A DNA stretch of 64,000 bases, from contig JBCBTD010000002.1 of NCBI GenBank assembly GCA_039818825.1, positions 62,001 to 126,000 on the forward strand. Reading direction: 5' to 3'. A model generated the notes under the pieces. That model saw nothing but the letters and a program-made list of their open reading frames with translations, searched no databases and was not told the origin of the DNA. The translations under genes and the position numbers were made by a program. The stretch comes from JBCBTD01 sp039818825. GTDB lineage: Bacteria; Pseudomonadota; Alphaproteobacteria; Geminicoccales; Geminicoccaceae. Below, one piece after another: positions 17,910-24,359 of this stretch (its first letter is position 1; the number at the start of each line of letters is the position of its first letter).

Positions 17910-18198
17910 CGGCATGGCCTCCCCGTCATGACTGCCCTGTGCGCAGCACGCTCTCACGGCATCTGATACGCCACGTCGACGTCTCGTTGTCCAGCACGTG
18001 ACGGCTTGTCGCGGCCCTTCAGGTAAAATAGCTTCCAGAAGTTCGCAACCACGGGTCGAACGTTCGGTTGGGGTTCAGGTTGACGGACGGATGCTCGAAC
18101 ATGACGACCCCGTCGCGGTGACGTCGGATCGCCGAAAAGCTTCGGGCCGAATACCAGTCTTGTTCCAACTTCCGACGATGGCAGACACGACAGCCACC

Positions 18199-18876
18199 AT
18201 GCGTATCCTCATCATCGAAGATGACCGGCGTACAGCCGAACACGTCATCAAGGGTCTCAACGAAGCCGGCCACGTCGTCGACCACGCGCTCGACGGCGTC
18301 ACCGGGCTCAATCTTGCCGGCGCGTCGACCTACGACGCTCTGGTCGTCGACCGGATGCTGCCGGGCAAGGACGGCCTCGCTTTGATCGAATTGCTTCGCG
18401 CCGCCGGCAACCAGACGCCGGTCCTGGTCCTCTCGGCGCTCGCCGACGTCGGCCATCGCGTCGAGGGTCTGAAGGCGGGTGCCGACGACTACCTCGTGAA
18501 GCCTTACGCGTTTTCGGAGCTATTGGCTCGGATCGAAGCGCTCGGTCGCCGCCGCGATCCGGAGGTGGTCGCCACCAAGCTGCAGGTGCACGACTTGGTG
18601 CTCGACCGCCTGGCGCGGACTGCCGGGCGCGCGGGCAAGCCGCTGACGTTGCAGCCGCGGGAGTTCAAGCTCCTGGAGTGCCTGATGCAGCACGAAGGCC
18701 AGGTGCTCACGCGCACCATGCTGCTGGAAAAGGTCTGGGACTGCCAGTTCGACCCGCACACCAACGTCGTCGACGTGCACATCGCCCGGCTGCGGCAAAA
18801 GGTGGACCGTGGTTTCGACCGGCCGCTCATCCACACCGTGCGGGGCTCTGGCTATCGTGTCAGCGTCGATCCCTGA
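18199..18876 (+). CDS. OmpR/PhoB-family response regulator
   Basis: A 225-residue two-component transcription regulator. The receiver domain (residues 1-115) has acidic pair D8/D9, phospho-acceptor D51 in VVDRMLPGKDG, S79 and K101 (LVKPYAF). The C-terminal winged helix (about 130-225) has LQPREFKLLECLMQHEGQVLTR and DVHIARLRQKVD...IHTVRGSGYRV, diagnostic of the OmpR class. The next gene, a sensor kinase, starts at the base right after its stop, so they form one operon. ATG 18199 begins the receiver fold; an in-frame ATG at 18178 is an alternative. Signal and regulon unknown. Confidence 0.92.
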   Translation: MRILIIEDDRRTAEHVIKGLNEAGHVVDHALDGVTGLNLAGASTYDALVVDRMLPGKDGLALIELLRAAGNQTPVLVLSALADVGHRVEGLKAGADDYLVKPYAFSELLARIEALGRRRDPEVVATKLQVHDLVLDRLARTAGRAGKPLTLQPREFKLLECLMQHEGQVLTRTMLLEKVWDCQFDPHTNVVDVHIARLRQKVDRGFDRPLIHTVRGSGYRVSVDP

Positions 18877-20244
18877 GTGGATCTTCGCAGGCTCGCAGGC
18901 ACCACGGCGTTCCGCCAATCCCTGATCTACGTCGGGCTGTTGTTGGCGTCGCTGGGACTGGCGCTGGGTGGTGTGAAAGTCGTCGCCGAGCGATCGATCG
19001 AGACCGAGACCGAGTCGGCGATCCTCGCCGAGATCGACGGCCTACGCTCGATCTACGAGCAACGAGGCATCGCCGCACTGGTCGAGGACGTGGAGCGACG
19101 TGCCGAGCAGCCCTATCGCGGCTCCGTGTACCTGGTCCTCGACGCCACAGGGCAGAAACTGGTTGGCAACCTGACCGGCTGGGCCGGCACCGAGCCGACC
19201 AGCGACGAGGGTTGGATCTACTTCGTCGTCGAAGCGCCAGGTGACGTCAAAGTCGATGCCCAGGCGCGCGCCTTCGCGCTCGGTGGCGGTTTCTTGCTGG
19301 TGGTGGGGCGCGCGTTGGCGGCCCAGGAGAGCTTCGAGCGCGCGCTGAACCGCGGCTTGATCATCGCGTTCGTCGGCGCGTTGGTGGTCGGCATCGCCGG
19401 CGGCTTGCTGTTGGCGCGCGAAACCGAGCGTCGCATCGAGGCGATGAACCTGGCGATCGACCGGGTCCGCGGCGGTTCGCTCGAGGTGCGGCTGCCGCAG
19501 CGCGGTGCAGGCGACGAGTTGGACCGGCTCGCTGGTCGGATCAACCAGCTCTTGGCCGAGAGCGAGGCGCTGATCCGCGGGATGCGTCAGGTGACCGACG
19601 ACGTCGCCCACGATCTCCGCACCCCCTTGACCCGCATCCAGACCCGCCTGGAGGAGGCACTCGACGAAGCCTCCGGCGAGGCGCGCAACATCATCGAGGA
19701 GGCGCTCGACGATCTCGACCGGTTGTTGCGCCTGTTCCGCACCGTGCTGCTGATCAACACCGCCGAGAGCGGTGCCCCGAAGCAAACCTTCGGCAGCCTC
19801 GATGTCAGCGCCATCGCCGGCGATGCCTGCGACCTTTACGAAGCCGTGTTCGAAGACCAGGACGTCGCCTTCGACAACCGGGTCGCGCCGGGCGTCTCGC
19901 TCCATGGTAACCGGGCGCTGCTCGCCCAGGCCTTCGCCAACCTGCTCGACAATGCGGCGAAATTCACGCCGGAGGGCGGGCGCGTTACGGCGTCCTTGCA
20001 CGGCGGCGATCCGATCGTCTTCACCGTCACCGACACGGGGCCAGGGATCCCTGCCGATCGGCGCAACGACGTCAAGCGACGGTTCACCCGGCTCGACAGT
20101 GCCCGCGAGACGCCGGGGCACGGTCTGGGCCTGGCGCTCGTCAACGCCGTCGCCCGCCTCCATGGTGGCGAACTACAGCTCGACGACGCCCAGCCCGGTC
20201 TGATCGCCCGGTTGGAGCTGGCGATGGATCCGATTCGGCGCTGA
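18877..20244 (+). CDS. Sensor histidine kinase
   Basis: The cognate kinase of the preceding response regulator, 455 residues. Membrane helices lie at about 14-36 and 158-180, bracketing a periplasmic sensor of about 120 residues (with YLVLDATGQKLVGNLTGW). A HAMP domain follows (about 181-233), then the phospho-acceptor helix with H245 in DDVAHDLRTPLTR, and an HATPase domain with NLLDNAAKF (N box), DTGPGIP (G1) and GHGLGLAL (G2). The GTG start at 18877 abuts the TGA of the regulator gene. The motif set is that of a fully active kinase. The inducing signal cannot be predicted. Confidence 0.92.
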   Translation: MDLRRLAGTTAFRQSLIYVGLLLASLGLALGGVKVVAERSIETETESAILAEIDGLRSIYEQRGIAALVEDVERRAEQPYRGSVYLVLDATGQKLVGNLTGWAGTEPTSDEGWIYFVVEAPGDVKVDAQARAFALGGGFLLVVGRALAAQESFERALNRGLIIAFVGALVVGIAGGLLLARETERRIEAMNLAIDRVRGGSLEVRLPQRGAGDELDRLAGRINQLLAESEALIRGMRQVTDDVAHDLRTPLTRIQTRLEEALDEASGEARNIIEEALDDLDRLLRLFRTVLLINTAESGAPKQTFGSLDVSAIAGDACDLYEAVFEDQDVAFDNRVAPGVSLHGNRALLAQAFANLLDNAAKFTPEGGRVTASLHGGDPIVFTVTDTGPGIPADRRNDVKRRFTRLDSARETPGHGLGLALVNAVARLHGGELQLDDAQPGLIARLELAMDPIRR

Positions 20245-20275
20245 TGCCGGCGACGCTGCGGTTGGGCGCCGACAT

Positions 20276-21133
20276 CTACGCGCTCGTGCCGAGCCGCTCG
20301 AAGACGTCGCCGACGACGGCGGCGACACGGGGCATGGTGCCCTGGTCGCGCATCACCACGTGATCGATCGGCAATGGCGGCAGACCGAACGCCGTCCCGA
20401 CACGTCGGCAATCCTGCGGCACGTTGCGCGCGCCCAGACAAGCGACACCGAGCCCCGCCGACGCGGCCGCCTGAACCGCCGCCACGCCGGTGCCGACGAA
20501 GGCCGTGCGCCAGACGATGCCGTGGGCATCCAAGACCCGCTCGGTCGTCTCGCGGATGGCGCATGGCGCGGCAAGGGCGACCAGCGGCAGCGGCGTGTAG
20601 CGGTCCCACGAGAACGGCGCCGCAGCGACCCAGGTCAACGGGTCCGCGAACAACAGCCGCCCGGTCGCGCGCGAATCGCCACTTCGGCCGATGACCGCGT
20701 CGTAGCGGCCCGCGTCGAACGCCGCGAAGATCGCCACGGACATGTCCACCGTCACTGCCAGTTCGACGCTCGGCTGGTCTCGTTGCAGGCGGCTCAGCAC
20801 CTCCGGCAAGAGCCCGCCGACCACGTGATCGCTGATGGCCAACGAGAACTCGCGGTTGGCGCGCGGGATCGTCGCCCGCTCGACGGTCTCGTCGTGGAGC
20901 CGGAGCAGGCGGCGTGCGTCGACGAGGAAGCTCGCACCGAACGGCGTCAACGCGACGGCGTGGGGGTTACGCTCGACCAGGCGTCGGCCGACACGGTCCT
21001 CCAGCTTGCGGAGGCGGACGCTGATGGTCGATTGGGTCGCCGCGAGCATCTGACCCGCCGCCGTGAAGCTCGCTTTTTCGGCGACGGCGACGAACGCGCG
21101 CAGCCATTCGATCGGCAGATTGGGCAAGGCCAT
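20276..21133 (-). CDS. LysR-family transcriptional regulator
   Basis: A 285-residue LysR-type regulator. The N-terminal winged helix-turn-helix (residues 5-62) has AEKASFTAAGQMLAATQSTISVRLRKLEDRVGRRL; the remainder is the periplasmic-binding-like effector domain. It is divergent from a tautomerase gene, the classic layout in which the regulator controls both genes from the shared intergenic region, and that region contains nested GATC-centred inverted repeats (21145-21214). The ATG at 21133 gives MALPNLPIEWLRAFVAV, a normal N-terminus, though no clear Shine-Dalgarno precedes it. The effector may be the tautomerase substrate or product; this is inference. Confidence 0.9.
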   Translation of the reverse strand: MALPNLPIEWLRAFVAVAEKASFTAAGQMLAATQSTISVRLRKLEDRVGRRLVERNPHAVALTPFGASFLVDARRLLRLHDETVERATIPRANREFSLAISDHVVGGLLPEVLSRLQRDQPSVELAVTVDMSVAIFAAFDAGRYDAVIGRSGDSRATGRLLFADPLTWVAAAPFSWDRYTPLPLVALAAPCAIRETTERVLDAHGIVWRTAFVGTGVAAVQAAASAGLGVACLGARNVPQDCRRVGTAFGLPPLPIDHVVMRDQGTMPRVAAVVGDVFERLGTSA

Positions 21134-21144
21134 GATGTCGAAAC

Positions 21145-21214
21145 ACGATCGCCAAGATCGTACCAATTCGTTTCCACGATCTTACGTCGATCTGCAGGAT
21201 GAAGCCAGATCGAC
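21145..21214. promoter_or_regulatory. Nested inverted repeats: probable LysR operators
   Basis: Three overlapping dyads occur in the LysR/tautomerase intergenic region. ACGATC (21145-21150) faces GATCGT (21156-21161) across five bases. AAGATCGT (21154-21161) faces ACGATCTT (21176-21183) across 14 bases. GTCGATCT (21186-21193) faces AGATCGAC (21207-21214) across 13 bases. All share a CGATC/GATCG core, and the two larger ones are perfect 8-bp arms. Their phasing fits a LysR tetramer on recognition and activation sites. Confidence 0.6.
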
Positions 21215-21248
21215 CACGCGCGATGGCGCGACGTCCGGAGGTCAGCCC

Positions 21249-21650
21249 ATGCCGCTCACCCGCATCTCGTTGCGCCAAGGCAGAAGCGCATCGTTCAAGC
21301 GAACGGTGATGGACGAGGTCTACACCGCCATGCGCGAGACCTTCGACGTGCCGGAAGACGACCGGTTCATGGTGCTGAGTGAGCACGATGCCTCGGGCTT
21401 CGTTTACGGCCGGACCTATCTCGGCATCGAGCGCTCGGACGACCTCGTGATCGTTCAGATCACCGCGAGCCGCACGCGCAGCACATCGCAGAAGCAGGCT
21501 CTCTACCGCGCCATCGCCGACCGACTGCAACGCTTCGCCGGGGTGCGTCCCGAAGACGTCTTCGTCAGTCTGGTCGAGGCGACCAGGGAGGACTGGTCAT
21601 TCGGCAACGGCGAGGCGCAGTACGTGGAGGCGAAGCCGCCGGTCGGCTGA
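21249..21650 (+). CDS. Tautomerase family protein
   Basis: A 133-residue member of the tautomerase superfamily, in which the amino-terminal proline exposed after Met removal is the catalytic base: the start is M-P-L-T-R, giving Pro1. Length is about twice that of the 60-residue 4-oxalocrotonate tautomerases, indicating a fused two-unit (MSAD/cis-CaaD-like) architecture with an Arg-rich segment ITASRTRSTSQKQALYRAIAD. The ATG at 21249 is preceded by GGAGGT at a good distance. It is divergent from, and probably controlled by, the LysR regulator. Substrate unknown; related proteins act on malonate semialdehyde or other keto-enol acids. Confidence 0.85.
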   Translation: MPLTRISLRQGRSASFKRTVMDEVYTAMRETFDVPEDDRFMVLSEHDASGFVYGRTYLGIERSDDLVIVQITASRTRSTSQKQALYRAIADRLQRFAGVRPEDVFVSLVEATREDWSFGNGEAQYVEAKPPVG

Positions 21651-21673
21651 GCCAATAGCGCTGTAGCCGCGGC

Positions 21674-22363
21674 TCAGCGGACGAGGCGATAGCCGCCGGG
21701 TTCGGTGGTGACGATCGACGGGGTCTGCGGGCTCGGCTCGATCTTCTGCCGCAGCCGGTAGACGTGGGTCTCGAGCGTGTGGGTCGTCACGCCGGCGTTG
21801 TAGCCCCACACCTCGTCGAGGAGCGTCTCGCGCGGCACGGTCCGGTCGCCGACACGGTAGAGGTATTTGAGGATCGCCGTCTCTTTCTCGGTCAGGTGGA
21901 TTTTTTTCTGTTTGGTCTCGTCGACCAGCATCTTCGCCGCGGGGCGGAAGCTGTAGGGACCGATCGGGAAAGCGGCGTCGTCGGACTGCTCGAACTGGCG
22001 CAGCTGCGCGCGGATGCGGGCCAGCAGCACCGCCAGGCGGAAGGGCTTCGACACGTAGTCGTTGGCGCCGCTGTCCAGACCCAAGATCGCGTCGGCGTCG
22101 GTGTCGTGCGCCGTCAGCATGATGATCGGCGCCTTGACCCCACGCTTGCGGCACAGGCGGCAGAGATCGCGACCGTCGGTGTCGGGCAGGCCGACGTCCA
22201 TCAGGATCAGGTCGACGTGACCGGCCAGGGCCCGCTCCAGCCCACTGCGCCCGTCATTGGCCTCGCGGACGTCGAATTGCTCGTGCAGGTGCAATTGCTC
22301 CGCCAGCTCGGCGCGCAGCCCGTCGTCGTCGTCGATGATCAGAACGCTCTTGGTCGCAGCCAT
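21674..22363 (-). CDS. Orphan OmpR-family response regulator
   Basis: A 229-residue response regulator without a kinase gene beside it. The receiver has DDDD at residues 11-14, phospho-acceptor D56 in LILMDVGLPDTDG, T84 and K106 (VSKPFRL). The output winged helix contains HLTEKETAILKYLYRVGDRTVPRETLLDEVWGYN and ETHVYRLRQKIE...IVTTEPGGYRLV; this ETHVYRLRQKIE type is widespread in alphaproteobacteria. The frame continues 27 codons upstream, but ATG 22363 opens the receiver fold. It is convergent with the tautomerase gene. A 640-base gap separates it from the next gene upstream. Confidence 0.9.
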   Translation of the reverse strand: MAATKSVLIIDDDDGLRAELAEQLHLHEQFDVREANDGRSGLERALAGHVDLILMDVGLPDTDGRDLCRLCRKRGVKAPIIMLTAHDTDADAILGLDSGANDYVSKPFRLAVLLARIRAQLRQFEQSDDAAFPIGPYSFRPAAKMLVDETKQKKIHLTEKETAILKYLYRVGDRTVPRETLLDEVWGYNAGVTTHTLETHVYRLRQKIEPSPQTPSIVTTEPGGYRLVR

Positions 22364-22633
22364 GCAGCCGGTCCGCTCCTGAGCCGCGAGCGGCAGCGTT
22401 GCCGCGGCGGCCGAGTTGATGTTCGCACTGGTCATGTAGGCCATGGGGCGGCGGCGTGCCTAGTACCACCGATCCGTGCGCAGCGAACGGCGGCTAAACC
22501 TGTGGTTGGAGCGCCGCATTGTACTAATGTCGTAATAGGTATCGGAGGCGGCCATCGCTGGCGTTCCTGGCGCCCGAATGAAGCCGGCTCGGCAAGTTGC
22601 TGAAAACGTTGTGTGCATTCACAATAGCGAGAA

Positions 22634-22655
22634 TTTGATCGAAATGCCGATCAAA
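22634..22655. repeat. 7-bp inverted repeat upstream of the small transcript
   Basis: TTTGATC (22634-22640) and GATCAAA (22649-22655) are perfect arms with an eight-base spacer, 29 bases before the small ORF. The spacing is too wide for an FNR box (TTGAT-N4-ATCAA). It may be an operator for the small plus-strand transcript or a hairpin in its leader. Confidence 0.3.
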
Positions 22656-22683
22656 GCACCACGACTATGGCTTGGACTGTCGA

Positions 22684-22737
22684 ATGATTGATCCTCGAGC
22701 CGATATCTACTACAAGTTGCGTGTGTCCTCCCAGTAA
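22684..22737 (+). CDS. Possible 17-residue peptide ORF before a terminator
   Basis: The frame reads MIDPRADIYYKLRVSSQ and stops seven bases before the stem of a strong terminator, which is the layout of a minimal gene or leader peptide. The Shine-Dalgarno is poor (GGACT about eight bases upstream). The peptide contains two adjacent tyrosines. There is no downstream plus-strand gene for about 1.1 kb, so it is not an obvious attenuator of a biosynthetic operon. The transcript may instead be a non-coding sRNA with this frame by chance. Confidence 0.3.
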   Translation: MIDPRADIYYKLRVSSQ

Positions 22738-22744
22738 GCCTTCA

Positions 22745-22774
22745 GCGGCGGCCCCCGGGTCGCCGCCTTTTTTT
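22745..22774 (+). terminator. Rho-independent terminator
   Basis: GCGGCG (22745-22750) pairs with CGCCGC (22761-22766) around a GC-rich ten-base loop that can extend the stem, followed directly by a seven-base T-run (22768-22774). This is a textbook intrinsic terminator on the plus strand. No annotated gene upstream on this strand explains it, so it marks the end of an unannotated short transcript. Confidence 0.8.
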
Positions 22775-23005
22775 GCCCCAAGCCATACCGTAGTAGGGAT
22801 TGGCGTTGGTGCGTCGTACCTCGTCGCCGACGCGAAGCCGTCGTTCGAGCTGAACTCGTGATGTGCTGTCGCGCCCACCGGTTGGGCCGCGGGGCCGCGT
22901 CGATCGATCACCGACCCTGCTTGGCTTGCCGGAGCAACGCCGCCGGAAGCGGAACTCGAGGCGCAGAGGCGCGCGCCGGTGCCTCTGCGCCCATTGCCCG
23001 ATTCG

Positions 23006-23650
23006 TCAGTTGAACCAAGCGTCCGGTGCGATGCTGCCCAAGACTTCCATGCCGCCGTCACCGTCCGGCTTGACGACGAAGGTGACGCCCATCGGCTCGG
23101 GGTAGATGCCGGTTGCGGCGTCGAACGGGTCGTCGTGGCCGACCAGGACGACGTTGAAGCCCGCGGGCGGAACGGCCGTCAGGTGCGGTAGCACGCGGTC
23201 GCGCATCGCCTGCGTCTGCTCGTCGGTGTACTCCTCGGCGGGCTCGAAGTTGAGGTCGGCGGTCTGGGTGTAGCGGCCGAACGCCAGATCGGCCGTTTGC
23301 CAACCCCGGCAGTACTCGCTGGAGATGACCTGCGCGACCGGGATGTCGTGAAGCTCGAAGGCCGCACCGATGAGCTTGGCCTCTTTCCACCCTTCTTCGC
23401 TCAAGCTTCGCTGGGTGGAGCAGTCACCCATCACGGCATCGATCTGGTCGGCGTAGTCGATCTCGGTCTGGGCGTGGCGGATGAAGATGACGTGCCCGCC
23501 GCCCTGCAGCGCCTCGATCAGCGCATCTTGCGACATGGCCTCGTCGGCGGCTGCGGCGCCGAGGCTGGCGAACGCCAGCAGGCCCGCCCCGACCGATAGC
23601 GCAATCGTCGATGGGCGGTGGTGACGATGGGTCATCGAAACGGCTTTCAT
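23006..23650 (-). CDS. Exported histidine phosphatase family protein
   Basis: A 214-residue phosphoglycerate-mutase-like phosphatase. A signal peptide covers residues 1 to about 35 (cleavage after GAAAA). The catalytic RHA motif is IFIRHAQTE with R58 and H59; the second catalytic histidine is H172 in VLVGHDDPF. The intervening RSLSEEGWKEAK segment is the usual helix. Export suggests action on extracytoplasmic phosphate esters. ATG 23650 gives a basic n-region; ATG 23635 would also leave a signal peptide. It is a single gene, upstream of an AT-rich gap. Confidence 0.85.
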   Translation of the reverse strand: MKAVSMTHRHHRPSTIALSVGAGLLAFASLGAAAADEAMSQDALIEALQGGGHVIFIRHAQTEIDYADQIDAVMGDCSTQRSLSEEGWKEAKLIGAAFELHDIPVAQVISSEYCRGWQTADLAFGRYTQTADLNFEPAEEYTDEQTQAMRDRVLPHLTAVPPAGFNVVLVGHDDPFDAATGIYPEPMGVTFVVKPDGDGGMEVLGSIAPDAWFN

Positions 23651-23926
23651 GTTGGTTGCGTGTCCCGGCGCGATCCGCCGAGCGGTCGGCCGTGGCCCAA
23701 CAATCGAGACCAACCCGCCAAATATAAAGTGAGAAGAATCGCCATATGTTTTGAACGACAACAAGAAAAAAACAGAATTTTATTCATTCGAATTCGAAAT
23801 CAAACGCGTCGGCCGCGCTCTTCTGCAAATCGCGATGCCGAATGGGTGGCTCCAGCCGGCGCACGGGCGCATTGCGCCGGATGAGCGTTGTGCCATGAAT
23901 TGGCCAGACATTCGCATGAGGAACCG
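23651..23926. other. AT-rich intergenic island with palindromes
   Basis: Between the phosphatase and the next plus-strand gene lies a markedly AT-rich stretch (about 23715-23810) in an otherwise GC-rich window. It contains the perfect 12-bp palindrome TTCGAATTCGAA (23787-23798) and, further right, a GC hairpin with arms CCGGCGC (23856-23862) and GCGCCGG (23874-23880). It probably holds divergent promoters and a regulator site. No gene is supported inside it. Confidence 0.4.
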
Positions 23927-24340
23927 GTGGTCGATTTTGCCACGTCGCTGCTGGCGAACCCCTACGTCCATGCCGTCGTCAGTGGGCTGGTGCTCGCGGC
24001 CATCGTCCGCCTCGCCGGCCTCCGGTCCTACGACGCGTGGCGCGACGACCTGCTCCGCGAGGAGCCGCACTTCCGCGAGCTGGCGGCCAAGCAGCTCGCT
24101 ACCAAGGGCTGGGGCACGCTCTACGCCTCGCTGCTCGACCGAGCACTCCGCCGCGCCGACGGCTTCTTCGGTCCGGCGCTGTCGCAAGGTGCCTTCGCCA
24201 CCTGCGTCGTGCTGGGACAGATCGGCGTCGTCGTCGCCGCGCTCCACGCCGTCTTCGGCCTGAGCCTCTGGAAGGACCTCGGCGAGGCCGTCGCCGCCAC
24301 GGCGCTGGCGGGCAGCAGCCTCGCCAACGCCTGGTTTTGA
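23927..24340 (+). CDS. Small predicted membrane protein of unknown function
   Basis: I do not recognise this 137-residue protein. Hydrophobic segments lie at about residues 9-28 (NPYVHAVVSGLVLAAIVRLAG) and 84-108 (FATCVVLGQIGVVVAALHAVFG), with a shorter alanine-rich one at the C-terminus; between the first two is a charged amphipathic stretch RSYDAWRDDLLREEPHFRELAAKQ. Codon third positions are GC-rich as expected for coding here. I chose GTG 23927, which has GAGGA just upstream, over an ATG at 23888. It is convergent with gcvP, 19 bases away. Confidence 0.5.
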   Translation: MVDFATSLLANPYVHAVVSGLVLAAIVRLAGLRSYDAWRDDLLREEPHFRELAAKQLATKGWGTLYASLLDRALRRADGFFGPALSQGAFATCVVLGQIGVVVAALHAVFGLSLWKDLGEAVAATALAGSSLANAWF

Positions 24341-24359
24341 GACGCCCGGTTGCCGGCCG

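Larger units (their letters stand above)
22364..23005. other. 642-base intergenic region with a terminated small transcript
   Basis: No large gene is supported here. The left part should contain the promoter of the minus-strand response regulator. The centre is AT-richer than its surroundings and holds inverted repeats TTGTG/CACAA (22609-22624) and TTTGATC/GATCAAA (22634-22655), a 17-codon ORF, and a clear plus-strand intrinsic terminator. After 22775 I see nothing functional; the open frame covering 22651-23061 on the minus strand has no family resemblance and reads through the terminator. Confidence 0.5.

Noticed and set aside
22609..22624. TTGTG-N6-CACAA as a CRP site
   Set aside because: The spacing between TGTG and CACA is six, not eight, and the flanking A/T of the CRP consensus are missing; kept only as a generic dyad.
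22651..23061. Minus-strand 136-codon ORF upstream of the response regulator
   Set aside because: It crosses the intrinsic terminator, has low-complexity composition and no recognisable domain, and overlaps the 3' end of the phosphatase gene.
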